From NCBI GenBank assembly GCA_944388865.1, contig CALXKM010000018.1, positions 1-64,000 of the forward strand: a stretch of 64,000 nt of DNA. Reading direction: 5' to 3'. The notes under the pieces are model-generated. The model was given only the letters and a program-made list of their open reading frames with translations. It was not told the DNA's origin and did no database searches. A program made the translations under genes and the position numbers. The stretch is from an uncultured Duodenibacillus sp. Lineage in GTDB: Bacteria > Pseudomonadota > Gammaproteobacteria > Burkholderiales > Burkholderiaceae_F. Positions 15,896-23,887 of the stretch are shown here, piece after piece; the first letter of the stretch is position 1; the number at the start of each line of letters is the position of its first letter.

Positions 15896-17302
15896 TCAGG
15901 CGTGGCTGAAGTAGTCAAGCGTCTTGTCGCGGGCCAGAGCTCTAAACGATGCGGGCAGTCCCGGCAGGCTCTTGCAAAAGGCAAACATGCCGTCTGCGAT
16001 GACGTTTTCGAGTCCGTTCAGAATGTCGTCTGGAACAACCTCAAGCTTGACGCAGCCGGCAAAGGCTTGCTCCAGGTTGCAGATGGTCGGGTTGTTGACA
16101 AAAAATGCAGAGGGCAAATCTGTAAGTTCGCGCCTGTTGGCAGCCCAGCCGCAGAAGTCGCCGCGGGCTTCTGCCGTACGCGGGTGAAAGATCGGCAGCG
16201 GCGAAAAGATTTTTCGCACATGACGGCCAAGCTGAAATGGCCGCACAGGTTCATCAGCCGTTGAATGAATGCGCACGCGGTATGGCTTGATGGCGTCGTA
16301 GGCGTGTTCTAGAGCGTCGACTTGATTCCAGTCGATGCGCTCAACAGTTCCGTCGCCCCAATCAACCAAGAGGTCGCCCTTTAGTTCCAGGTCTATGGGG
16401 TAGAAGATGACAAGCTGCTCGGGGGCTCCGACAATCGAAGGCGTCCATTCAAAGTCAAAGCTTGGATCAGAATCTTGGGCTGAAGGTCTTATCCAGCCGA
16501 GCTCTTCGCGGCGATAGGGTTCGCACCAGAAGAAAAATCGGCTCGGAGCGCCTTGAAGAAAACCTTCAAGGCAGCAAGGAAGTACGCCTTTTTTAAAAGG
16601 ATTTTCGATTTGTTCAAGCTTGCTGCAGCCAGCAAAAGTCTCTTCGCAGACCGTATCGTAGGATGCCTGACCGAGAAAGCCTGCAGGGACGCTCTCCAAA
16701 GCAGATTCGGCAAATGTGCGCACAAGCGACTTAATTTTCACGCAGCTCGAGAAAAAGCGAGCAGGAAGCGCCGCAAATCCAGCATGACGAAATGATTCAT
16801 CAAAAAACGCAAGCTGCGGATTGTTGCTCAAGAGTTCCGGGCAGACAAAGCCAAGCGCGCATTGGCCAGTGATCGGATCGTCTCCAACTAGACGCGGCAA
16901 TGTGTCGCAAGCTGTCAGAGCCCCCTTTTCATCAGTCTCTCCGCAGGTGAGCACCGGCAGGGCGCTGTCAATGGAAATGGTCTGAAGCGGAAGTTCCTTT
17001 AGAGGGAGAAAGCCAGACGTGCTTGTGATGCGCACCGTGCGCTTGCCGTCGGTTGGGTAGCTGTGTTCGATGGTCGTTGCAGCTGTCTGCTGCGGGTTGT
17101 TGACCATTTCCGTGAGCGCGCCGTCGGAGATAGCGCAGTCAACAGAATTGACGCGTCCATCGCTCCAATCAATGCGAATTTCACCGATGAGGTCAGCCGC
17201 AAGCTGCGGGACGCAGAAAAATTCAAACGAGACCTTCTCGTTTGCTTTGCTCACGATGGTGACGCTGAGTTCCTTTGTCGAGTCGAGCTTGGCGGCGGGC
17301 AT
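15896..17302 (-). CDS. BspA-like LRR protein with two PKD-like domains (468 aa)
   Basis: Function is unknown. Two similar blocks follow one another. Each has a PKD-like strand motif (IRIDWSDGRVNSVD near residue 45, LLVDWGDGTVERIDW near residue 310; both then have a histidine-tyrosine segment and RVRI(H/T)ST). Each block is followed by leucine-rich repeats (ALPARFFSSCVKIKSLVRTFA; AFAGCVKLEVVPDDILNG). The DWGDG plus IP.xLF repeat pairing is typical of gut-bacterial and phage adhesin-like proteins. No signal peptide is seen. I chose the ATG at 17302 over a TTG at 17332; neither has a good ribosome binding site. The gene starts 39 bases after serB, so it may be cotranscribed with mfd and serB. 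Confidence 0.75.
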   Translation of the reverse strand: MPAAKLDSTKELSVTIVSKANEKVSFEFFCVPQLAADLIGEIRIDWSDGRVNSVDCAISDGALTEMVNNPQQTAATTIEHSYPTDGKRTVRITSTSGFLPLKELPLQTISIDSALPVLTCGETDEKGALTACDTLPRLVGDDPITGQCALGFVCPELLSNNPQLAFFDESFRHAGFAALPARFFSSCVKIKSLVRTFAESALESVPAGFLGQASYDTVCEETFAGCSKLEQIENPFKKGVLPCCLEGFLQGAPSRFFFWCEPYRREELGWIRPSAQDSDPSFDFEWTPSIVGAPEQLVIFYPIDLELKGDLLVDWGDGTVERIDWNQVDALEHAYDAIKPYRVRIHSTADEPVRPFQLGRHVRKIFSPLPIFHPRTAEARGDFCGWAANRRELTDLPSAFFVNNPTICNLEQAFAGCVKLEVVPDDILNGLENVIADGMFAFCKSLPGLPASFRALARDKTLDYFSHA

Positions 17303-17341
17303 GCGAAATAATTCAAAAAAGCTGTGGAACAAAACCCAATT

Positions 17342-18241
17342 CTAATTAGCGTAGACCTCGGCCGTGTCGGCAAAGGCTTCCAAAAGGGCGTCAAAGCCGC
17401 AAATGTTGAGCAGCATTGCGCAGTGTGGCGCGAGCACTTTTTTGGGTCTGAATCCAACACCGAAACCGGCGGCGCTCACCATGCCGACATCGTTGCTGCC
17501 GTCGCCCGCGCAGATGGCGCTTGCGGCATCAAGTCCGAGTTCGTGCATGGTTTTTTCAACAAAAGCTTTTTTGCCGGCCGCATCAATGATGGCGCCGCCC
17601 GCAGGTCCCGTGACGCGTCCGGTGAAGCGCCCGTCAACGATTTCAATTTCATTGGAATGCGTGCCGCTCATCGACAATTTCGAGCGCACGACTTCGGTCA
17701 TGATCGTAAAGCCGGAACTGACCACAAAGGTTTTGACGTGAGCGGCGTTGAGCTTTTGCATGAGAGCTTCAACGCCCGGATTGAGTGAAAGCGTTTTTTG
17801 CAGTGTTTCGATGCAGGAAGCATCTAGTCCGGCGAGAAGTTCAACGCGGGCCTTGAGGCTTGCAGCGTAATCCTTGATCACTCCCGTCATGGCCAGATGC
17901 GTAATCTCTGCGCACTTTTCTCCGAGTCCGAGCATGCGCGCCATTTCGTCGAGCGTTTCGTTGGCCACCAAAGTGGAATCCATGTCAAAGAAGGCCGCGC
18001 GAAAGTGCTCAAGCTTCAAATCATGGGCAACGAGCGCGGCATCAAATCCCGCAGCGTTGGCTTTTTCTGCAAATGCAGCCATGTCCTCATTGGCCAGAGT
18101 CACGCCTTCAAGGCGCAGTGAGCGACTTCCCTTGAGCAGCTGCGAGCCGCTTAAGGATCGGCACAATGCTTGGGCAGCCTCCAGGCTCTTTGGTGTAAAA
18201 GAGCAGGGGGCGACGACAACAAGATCGAAAACCTCAGTCAT
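17342..18241 (-). CDS. serB: Phosphoserine phosphatase SerB
   Basis: SerB removes phosphate from O-phosphoserine, the last step of serine synthesis. The 299-residue HAD-family protein has FFDMDSTLVANETLDEMA (motif I, catalytic aspartates, about residue 100), VVSSGFTIMTEVV (motif II), a conserved lysine in GKKAFVE (motif III) and AGDGSNDVGMVSAAGFGVGF (motif IV). An N-terminal region of about 90 residues resembles the regulatory part of bacterial SerB. The ATG at 18241 follows AAAGGAG; a longer frame to 18283 has no such site. It starts 13 bases after mfd and is probably in the same operon. Confidence 0.95.
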   Translation of the reverse strand: MTEVFDLVVVAPCSFTPKSLEAAQALCRSLSGSQLLKGSRSLRLEGVTLANEDMAAFAEKANAAGFDAALVAHDLKLEHFRAAFFDMDSTLVANETLDEMARMLGLGEKCAEITHLAMTGVIKDYAASLKARVELLAGLDASCIETLQKTLSLNPGVEALMQKLNAAHVKTFVVSSGFTIMTEVVRSKLSMSGTHSNEIEIVDGRFTGRVTGPAGGAIIDAAGKKAFVEKTMHELGLDAASAICAGDGSNDVGMVSAAGFGVGFRPKKVLAPHCAMLLNICGFDALLEAFADTAEVYAN

Positions 18242-18254
18242 GGGTTGATCTCCT

Positions 18255-21200
18255 TTAGTTTTGCGGCGCCGGCCGCAATGCATTGATGACTGTGTAGACG
18301 GCTCTTAGCCGTGCATCAAGTCCGCTTGAGCTGATCGTCAGCCGAAGCTTTTCGCCCGGCATCATTCTCAAATCCGTGCGGCTTTGCAGCAGCCTGATGA
18401 GCGCCATCGGCTCGAAATTTGGACGTGGAGCAAACGTAAAGACGACGGCTGAGTCGGCCGCGTCAATTTTGCGAATGCCCAGCTCACGGCACAAAAGCCT
18501 CAGTCGATGAGCGGAAACAAGCGCGCGGGCTGCTTCGGGGAGCTTTCCGAAGCGATCATTGAGATCATCGACGACGGCTTCAAGTTCGGTTCTATTTTCG
18601 GAGGCGGCAAGCCGCTTGTAAAGTCCCAGACGACTGCTGACATCAGCAATATAGTCCTCGGGCAAGAGCGCGGGCATGTGCAGATTGATTTCAGCAAGCG
18701 TCTCGAAGGGATGCTCGAACTGCGGCTCTTTTCCCTGCTGCATGGCTTTGACGGCGTTCTTGAGCATTTGCGTATAAAGGTCAAAGCCGACCTGCGCCAT
18801 TTCACCGCTTTGTTCGTCGCCGAGAACTTCGCCTGCGCCTCTAATTTCGAGGTCGTGCATCGAGAGATAAAAGCCGCTGCCCAAATCTTCAAGGTTTTGA
18901 ATAGCCTCAAGTCGGCGCTGTGCATTTTTCGTCATGGCCCCTTCGCCGGGCGTGAGCAGATAGGCATATGCCTGGTGGTGCGAGCGGCCTACGCGGCCGC
19001 GCAGCTGATGCAGCTGGGCAAGTCCGAACTTGTCTGCACGATGAATGAAGATCGTATTGGCAATCGGAACGTCGATGCCGGTTTCAATGATGGTCGTGCA
19101 AACGAGCATATTGAAATTTTGCCGGTAGAAGTCGCGCATGACGTGCTCGAGCTCTCGCTCGCTCATTTGTCCGTGCGCCACGGCAATGCGAGCCTCCGGG
19201 ATGAGCTCGCGCAGCATCTCGGCTCGGTTTTCAATGGTGTCGACCTCATTGTGCAGGAAGTAAACCTGACCGCCGCGCTTGAGTTCGCGTACGACGGCCT
19301 CGCGAATGAGTTCCTTGGACTCGCGGCGCACGAATGTCTTGATCGCTAGGCGCTTTTCGGGAGCTGTTGCAATGACGGAAAAGTCTCGAATGCCTTCTAA
19401 GCTCATGGCAAGCGTACGGGGAATGGGCGTAGCGGTGAGCGTGAGCACGTCGACTTCGCTGCGAAGCGCCTTAAGGCGCTCCTTTTGTCTGACGCCAAAG
19501 CGGTGTTCTTCGTCAATGACGACAAGGCCGAGTCGGCCGAAGCGGACTTTTTCTCCCAAAAGCTTATGCGTGCCGATGGCAATATCAACAGTCCCGTCGG
19601 CAAGGCCTGCCAGAGCCTCTTCAGTTTGTCTGCCTGTGCGAAATCGCGACAGCAGTGCGATTTTTACGGGCCAGGCCGCAAAACGATCGCGAAATGTCTG
19701 CGCGTGCTGCTCGGCAAGCAGCGTCGTGGGGCACAGCACCGCTACTTGTTTGCCGTTCATGACGGCAACAAAGGCCGCACGCAGGGCAACTTCGGTTTTG
19801 CCGAAGCCCACGTCGCCGCATATGAGTCGATCCATGGGGCGGGGAGAGTGCATGTCGGCAATGACGGCGTCAATCGCCGCGGCCTGATCGGGCGTTTCCT
19901 CAAAGGCAAAGCCCTCGCAAAATGCTTCATAGTCGCGCGATTCTGTAGTGAATTCAAATCCTTGGCGCGCCTCGCGCATGGCGTACAAATGCAGGAGTTC
20001 GGCGGCTGTATCGCGCGCCTTCTGCGCAGCTTTTTTCCTGGCTTTTTCCCAGTCTCCGCGCCCGAGTGCGTGCAGCGGCGCGTGCTCAACATCGGCTCCC
20101 GTGTAGCGGCTGATCAGATGAAGCTGCGCAACAGGCACGTAAAGTTTGGCCTCTCCTGCATAGTCGATGCGCACGAATTCTGCTGCGCCCTCGCTTGTCT
20201 GAATGGCTTCAAGCCCCTTGTAGCGGCCCACACCGTGTTCTGCGTGCACTACGGGGTCGCCCTCGCGCAGCTCGCTGATGTCGCGAATCATTGCGTCGAT
20301 ATTCGTGCTGCGGGACTTTAAGCGCGAACGGCGAGCGGCTGCCTTAATTGAGTAGAGCTCGTTTTCGGTGACTACGCACAGGCGTTCGGATGCAATGACA
20401 AAGCCGCAGTGCAGCGGCCCTACGCAAAGACTGACGGCGGCTTGGCCCTGAACAAATCCGCGAGCACAGTCGACTTCTTCAATGTTTAAGGCTGTATCCG
20501 AGAGAAGTTCGTCCAGGCGCGCTGCGCGTCCGGCTGAAGAGGCCATGATGAGCGTTCTGACGCCCGAGACGATCTGCTCGTCCAAAAAGGCCTTGAGCTT
20601 TGCAGTCGGATCTTTTGCCTTGCGATCGATTTCGATGCTGCGTGAAATGCCTGGCTGCGGACATTCAATGACGGCTCGGCCAAAGCGTGCAATGGAAATG
20701 AAAAAGTCGTCGACTGGCTCAAACAACTCGTGCGCATCAAGTACGGGCTGCACGACATCGTGCGAGAGAAACTTTGCGCGCTGCGAAGTTTCGGTGAAAA
20801 AACGCGAAAGTGCTTCGTGCACGTCGCCGATGAAGACGACGACAGCGTTTTCGGGCAGATAGTCTGTAAGCGTTGCGGTTGATTCGAAAAAAAGCGGCAG
20901 ATAGTACTCGATGCCCGCACCTGCAATGCCGTTTCCGATGTCTTTATACATTCGGGCCTTGTTCGGGTCGCCGGAAAAGCGCTCGCGCCAGCGCGTGCGA
21001 AAAGCCGTGCGGGCATCTTCGTCGAGCGGAAATTCGTGGCCGGGCAGAATGCGGATGCTTTTGGTACTTGAGGTGCTTCGCTGCGTGTCGGGATCAAAAT
21101 AGCGGATGGCTTCAATCTCATCGTCAAAAAGATCAAGCCGCAGGGGCTCGGCACTTCCCATGGGGAAGATGTCGATGATGCCGCCGCGCACGCAGAATTC

Positions 21201-21719
21201 GCCGGGGGCGACGACTTGTTCGACGCGGCCGTAGCCGGCGGCTACAAAACTTTTTTCAAGCTCCTCGGTGCTGATTTTTTGGCCGGCATCAAAAAAGAAG
21301 GTGCTCGAAGCAATGTAGCTGCGCGGCGCAATGCGCTGCGCAGCCGTGATTGCCGAGGCGATGAAGACATCGGGCTTGTCCTCAGGATTGGCAGACTGCA
21401 ACCGGTAGAGGCTCTCGAGGCGTTCGCTCACCAAGTCCGGGTGCGGGCTCATGTTGTCGTAGGGCAGCGTTTCCCAGTCGGGAAAGACAGCGCTTTTGAC
21501 TGCAGGATCAAGCCAGCCCAGTTCGTCCGAAAGTCTCGTCAGATCAGCAGGGTCGGCGCACACCGCAAGCACCATGGAGCCCGAGGCTTTGGCCTTGCGC
21601 ACGATGCTGGCAAGCGCAAGCGCGTCGATGCCGCCCGCGAGAGTCTCAAGGCGCAGCTTTCTGCCGGGTTTGGGTAGAGCATAAGGGGCAAGCGCCCCGT
21701 CGTAAAACATCTCGGTCAT
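18255..21719 (-). CDS. mfd: Transcription-repair coupling factor Mfd
   Basis: Mfd removes RNA polymerase stalled at lesions and recruits UvrA. The protein of about 1154 residues shows the N-terminal UvrB-like region (FPDWETLPYDNMSPHPD), the RNA-polymerase-interacting Tudor-like domain (LREGDPVVHAEHGVGRYKGL), and the RecG-like translocase with Walker A CGDVGFGKTEVALRAAF, DEEHRFGVRQKE, LTATPIPRTLAMSLEGI and QLRGRVGRS, then the C-terminal TRCF domain. The open frame continues to 21881 but crosses a strong terminator hairpin at 21839-21871. A start near 21719 gives the usual length (E. coli 1148). SerB follows. Confidence 0.95.
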   Translation of the reverse strand: MTEMFYDGALAPYALPKPGRKLRLETLAGGIDALALASIVRKAKASGSMVLAVCADPADLTRLSDELGWLDPAVKSAVFPDWETLPYDNMSPHPDLVSERLESLYRLQSANPEDKPDVFIASAITAAQRIAPRSYIASSTFFFDAGQKISTEELEKSFVAAGYGRVEQVVAPGEFCVRGGIIDIFPMGSAEPLRLDLFDDEIEAIRYFDPDTQRSTSSTKSIRILPGHEFPLDEDARTAFRTRWRERFSGDPNKARMYKDIGNGIAGAGIEYYLPLFFESTATLTDYLPENAVVVFIGDVHEALSRFFTETSQRAKFLSHDVVQPVLDAHELFEPVDDFFISIARFGRAVIECPQPGISRSIEIDRKAKDPTAKLKAFLDEQIVSGVRTLIMASSAGRAARLDELLSDTALNIEEVDCARGFVQGQAAVSLCVGPLHCGFVIASERLCVVTENELYSIKAAARRSRLKSRSTNIDAMIRDISELREGDPVVHAEHGVGRYKGLEAIQTSEGAAEFVRIDYAGEAKLYVPVAQLHLISRYTGADVEHAPLHALGRGDWEKARKKAAQKARDTAAELLHLYAMREARQGFEFTTESRDYEAFCEGFAFEETPDQAAAIDAVIADMHSPRPMDRLICGDVGFGKTEVALRAAFVAVMNGKQVAVLCPTTLLAEQHAQTFRDRFAAWPVKIALLSRFRTGRQTEEALAGLADGTVDIAIGTHKLLGEKVRFGRLGLVVIDEEHRFGVRQKERLKALRSEVDVLTLTATPIPRTLAMSLEGIRDFSVIATAPEKRLAIKTFVRRESKELIREAVVRELKRGGQVYFLHNEVDTIENRAEMLRELIPEARIAVAHGQMSERELEHVMRDFYRQNFNMLVCTTIIETGIDVPIANTIFIHRADKFGLAQLHQLRGRVGRSHHQAYAYLLTPGEGAMTKNAQRRLEAIQNLEDLGSGFYLSMHDLEIRGAGEVLGDEQSGEMAQVGFDLYTQMLKNAVKAMQQGKEPQFEHPFETLAEINLHMPALLPEDYIADVSSRLGLYKRLAASENRTELEAVVDDLNDRFGKLPEAARALVSAHRLRLLCRELGIRKIDAADSAVVFTFAPRPNFEPMALIRLLQSRTDLRMMPGEKLRLTISSSGLDARLRAVYTVINALRPAPQN

Positions 21720-21824
21720 GGGAAGCAGAGCAAAAAAGTGCAGCTCTTCTTTGGTCGTCAGTACGAAAAAATCGTCCGCAGAAACATTTCCAGACGCATT
21801 CAGCGCAAGTTTGATGATGCGAAA

Positions 21825-21871
21825 ACAAAAAAACGAAAACGGGCGCAATGCTTCACGCAAAAAGCGCCCGT
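21825..21871 (-). terminator. Rho-independent terminator of the hydrogenase operon
   Basis: On the minus strand ACGGGCGC and GCGCCCGT (21864-21871 and 21839-21846 in plus coordinates) form a stem followed by TTTTCGTTTTTTTG. It lies just after hypC and before the mfd start. Confidence 0.85.
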
Positions 21872-21905
21872 CTGAGCTCAACGCTCAATTGTAAGCAAAG
21901 CACGC

Positions 21906-22235
21906 CTACATTTGTTTTTGTCCCACGAGCTTTTGCAAATGCTCGGGAAGCTTGCCCGTATTTTCGATGATGTCGGCAAATGCGTCATCCACGCCCTGGG
22001 CTTGATCGGTGCGCATGGCCGCTTCAACGCAGGTAAGAGCCTTTTCAACCTGTCGAGCCTGTTCGGCATCGACCGTGCGCAGAACCGTGCCGCGGAAAAC
22101 GAGCACATGATCTCCGAGGGCGACTTCGTTTTCGGAAAATGAGGTATCGACCTGCTGCTCAAGGCCGCTTCTGGAAACAACAGCCATAGTGGGCGAGAGC
22201 ACTTTGGTCACCAGCATGGGAATGGCAATGCACAT
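21906..22235 (-). CDS. hypC: Hydrogenase assembly chaperone HypC/HupF
   Basis: HypC family chaperones carry the Fe(CN)2CO precursor and hold the immature hydrogenase large subunit. The 109-residue protein begins MCIAIPMLVTKV; the N-terminal Met-Cys with IP is the family signature and Cys2 binds the iron. A small beta barrel follows (NEVALGDHVLVFRGTVLRTVDAEQA), as in HypC. The C-terminal helix is longer than the usual 75-90 residues. The ATG at 22235 follows TAGGACG. It is the last gene of the hya operon; hypA, B, D, E and F are not in this window. It may be the HupF-type chaperone specific to this operon. Confidence 0.9.
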   Translation of the reverse strand: MCIAIPMLVTKVLSPTMAVVSRSGLEQQVDTSFSENEVALGDHVLVFRGTVLRTVDAEQARQVEKALTCVEAAMRTDQAQGVDDAFADIIENTGKLPEHLQKLVGQKQM

Positions 22236-22266
22236 AAGCGGACGTCCTAATGAAAAGGCGGTTGGG

Positions 22267-22899
22267 TTATTCGCAGCCGTGGGGGAAAAAGCGTACGTCG
22301 CCCACCCGCGGCGCATCTTCTTCCGAAGGCCGCGTTGATTCGTAGTAGTCCTGGTTGAGCGATGAGTAGGAAAGCGCAGGAGCTTTTTCACCCTCGGCGC
22401 GTTTTTCAAATTTGTAGCCCCATGAAGCCAAAAGCTCGCGTGCCATTTCGACGGCTTCATCAACAGCAGGCCGAACAGCCTCAGACAGCGATCCGCCGTA
22501 GTCTTCAAGCTCCTTAGGCTGTACAGCCACTACAGCAATGCGGCCGGGCTCCTTGCCTTGCATTTCAGCAAGCGCGAGAACTTCATTGAGGCCCGTTTGG
22601 TGCGGGGAAATTTTGGTGCTCGACCAGCGCACGACCTCATCGTCAGTAAGCAGCTTGAGCGTGCCGGGTTTGGCTCCGAGATCAGCACAGTCAAAAAAGA
22701 AGAGATCCTTGGTTGCTTCAACGTACTCCAGCAGGTACATTCCAAGCGTACCGCCATCCATGACCTTGACTTTTTCGGGCGCTCGGTAAAGTTCATTGAA
22801 GCGCTCTACGCAGCGCACGCCGAAGCCTTCATCGGCCCAGAGGATGTTTCCTGCTCCCATGACGAGCAGGTCGGTCTTCTCAAAGATATTGTCGAGCAT
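22267..22899 (-). CDS. hyaD: Hydrogenase maturation protease HyaD
   Basis: This endopeptidase removes the C-terminal tail of the large subunit HyaB after nickel insertion. The 210-residue protein has the M52 family start LLVMGAGNILWADEGFGVRCVERF, with the nickel-sensing glutamate in DEGFG, then MDGGTLGMYLLEYVEATKDLFFFDCAD (second acidic site), and the histidine in KISPHQTGLNEVLALAEMQG. It carries about 40 extra C-terminal residues. I start at ATG 22899; the frame to 23034 adds sequence unlike the family. It lies between hyaC and hypC. Confidence 0.92.
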   Translation of the reverse strand: MLDNIFEKTDLLVMGAGNILWADEGFGVRCVERFNELYRAPEKVKVMDGGTLGMYLLEYVEATKDLFFFDCADLGAKPGTLKLLTDDEVVRWSSTKISPHQTGLNEVLALAEMQGKEPGRIAVVAVQPKELEDYGGSLSEAVRPAVDEAVEMARELLASWGYKFEKRAEGEKAPALSYSSLNQDYYESTRPSEEDAPRVGDVRFFPHGCE

Positions 22900-23047
22900 G
22901 TTGTATTTGTTGTTTTGTGCTGTTGAAAACGCCCCTTTTCCGAAATGTTTGGCTTTCGTCGAAAGGGGCGCATGATGAATCACGTCTGCGAAGCGCTCGG
23001 CAGCCGGCAAGCCCCGAGGCTGCTTCGCAGTCAAGTGGTCGAATGCA

Positions 23048-23758
23048 TCAGTGTTCGCCGTGCTTGAACATTCTCAAGCCGCTCGTCATCGAGCTGATCG
23101 TCGTGGCGCCGCCCATCACGTCTTCGCGGAAGCTCATGTAGATGTGAGCAATCGAAAAGAGGATGAAGACGTACATCAATGCATGGTGCACGGTGCGTAC
23201 GGCTTGTGCGTCGCCAAAGACCGAGAACACCCAGCCGAACCAGGCCATCCAGCCGGTATCCCAACCCCAGGCCTGAGCGTAAAGCGCGAGCCCAGTGATG
23301 ATGATGCCGATCGAACCCAGCGTGAACATGAAGAACATGGCGCACTGAGCCAGAGGATTGTGGCCGGCGTACTCGGGAGACGTCGGACGGAAGAACAGAT
23401 AGTATTTGACCTGTTCAAAGAGCATCTTCCACCAGTTGAGGCTCCATAGCGGCGGCACCAGGATCATGCGCGAGTAGCGGTTGCCCACGATGCCCCAGTA
23501 CAGGCGTCCGATGAAGGTCACGGTGAAGATGATGCCGGCGATGAAATGCGCCAGACGGATATAGGCGAAGTCGTACGTCGCCCACGTATCGCCCACGTTG
23601 GCCACCAGAGGCGCACCGATCATGAAGCCGGTGGCGATCATCACGAACATGCAGACCGCCATCAGCCAGTGCCAGATGCGCACAGGGGCTTCCCAGACGT
23701 AAAGCGGGTGCATGCCGGCAGACACGTCCACTTCAAAGGTGACAGGATCGATTTTCAT
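23048..23758 (-). CDS. hyaC: [NiFe]-hydrogenase cytochrome b subunit HyaC
   Basis: HyaC anchors the hydrogenase to the membrane and passes electrons from H2 to quinone through two b hemes. The 236-residue protein has four hydrophobic segments (about residues 28-50, 67-90, 134-157 and 190-210). Likely heme histidines are in RIWHWLMAVCMF, RLAHFIAGIIFT, RTVHHALMYVFI and SIAHIYMSF. This matches the HyaC/HupC family in length and layout. It is separated from hyaB by 129 bases containing hairpins. Confidence 0.95.
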   Translation of the reverse strand: MKIDPVTFEVDVSAGMHPLYVWEAPVRIWHWLMAVCMFVMIATGFMIGAPLVANVGDTWATYDFAYIRLAHFIAGIIFTVTFIGRLYWGIVGNRYSRMILVPPLWSLNWWKMLFEQVKYYLFFRPTSPEYAGHNPLAQCAMFFMFTLGSIGIIITGLALYAQAWGWDTGWMAWFGWVFSVFGDAQAVRTVHHALMYVFILFSIAHIYMSFREDVMGGATTISSMTSGLRMFKHGEH

Positions 23759-23827
23759 ACAAAACCCTTTCTAGTGATCTCCTTGACCGAGATGCCTGAG
23801 GATCTCGGTCCGTCTGACTTGTCTTCG

Positions 23828-23866
23828 GGACGGGCAGCTTCCTGCTAAGCAGAGCGTTGCCCGTCC
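23828..23866 (-). other. Intercistronic hairpin between hyaB and hyaC
   Basis: GGACGGGCA (23828-23836) pairs with TGCCCGTCC (23858-23866); no T-run follows on the minus strand. It could protect the hyaAB part of the message from 3' decay or cause partial termination. A second small stem (CCGAGAT/ATCTCGG) lies at about 23792-23813. Confidence 0.6.
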
Positions 23867-23887
23867 TGCGACTCCTCAGAGGAGAGA

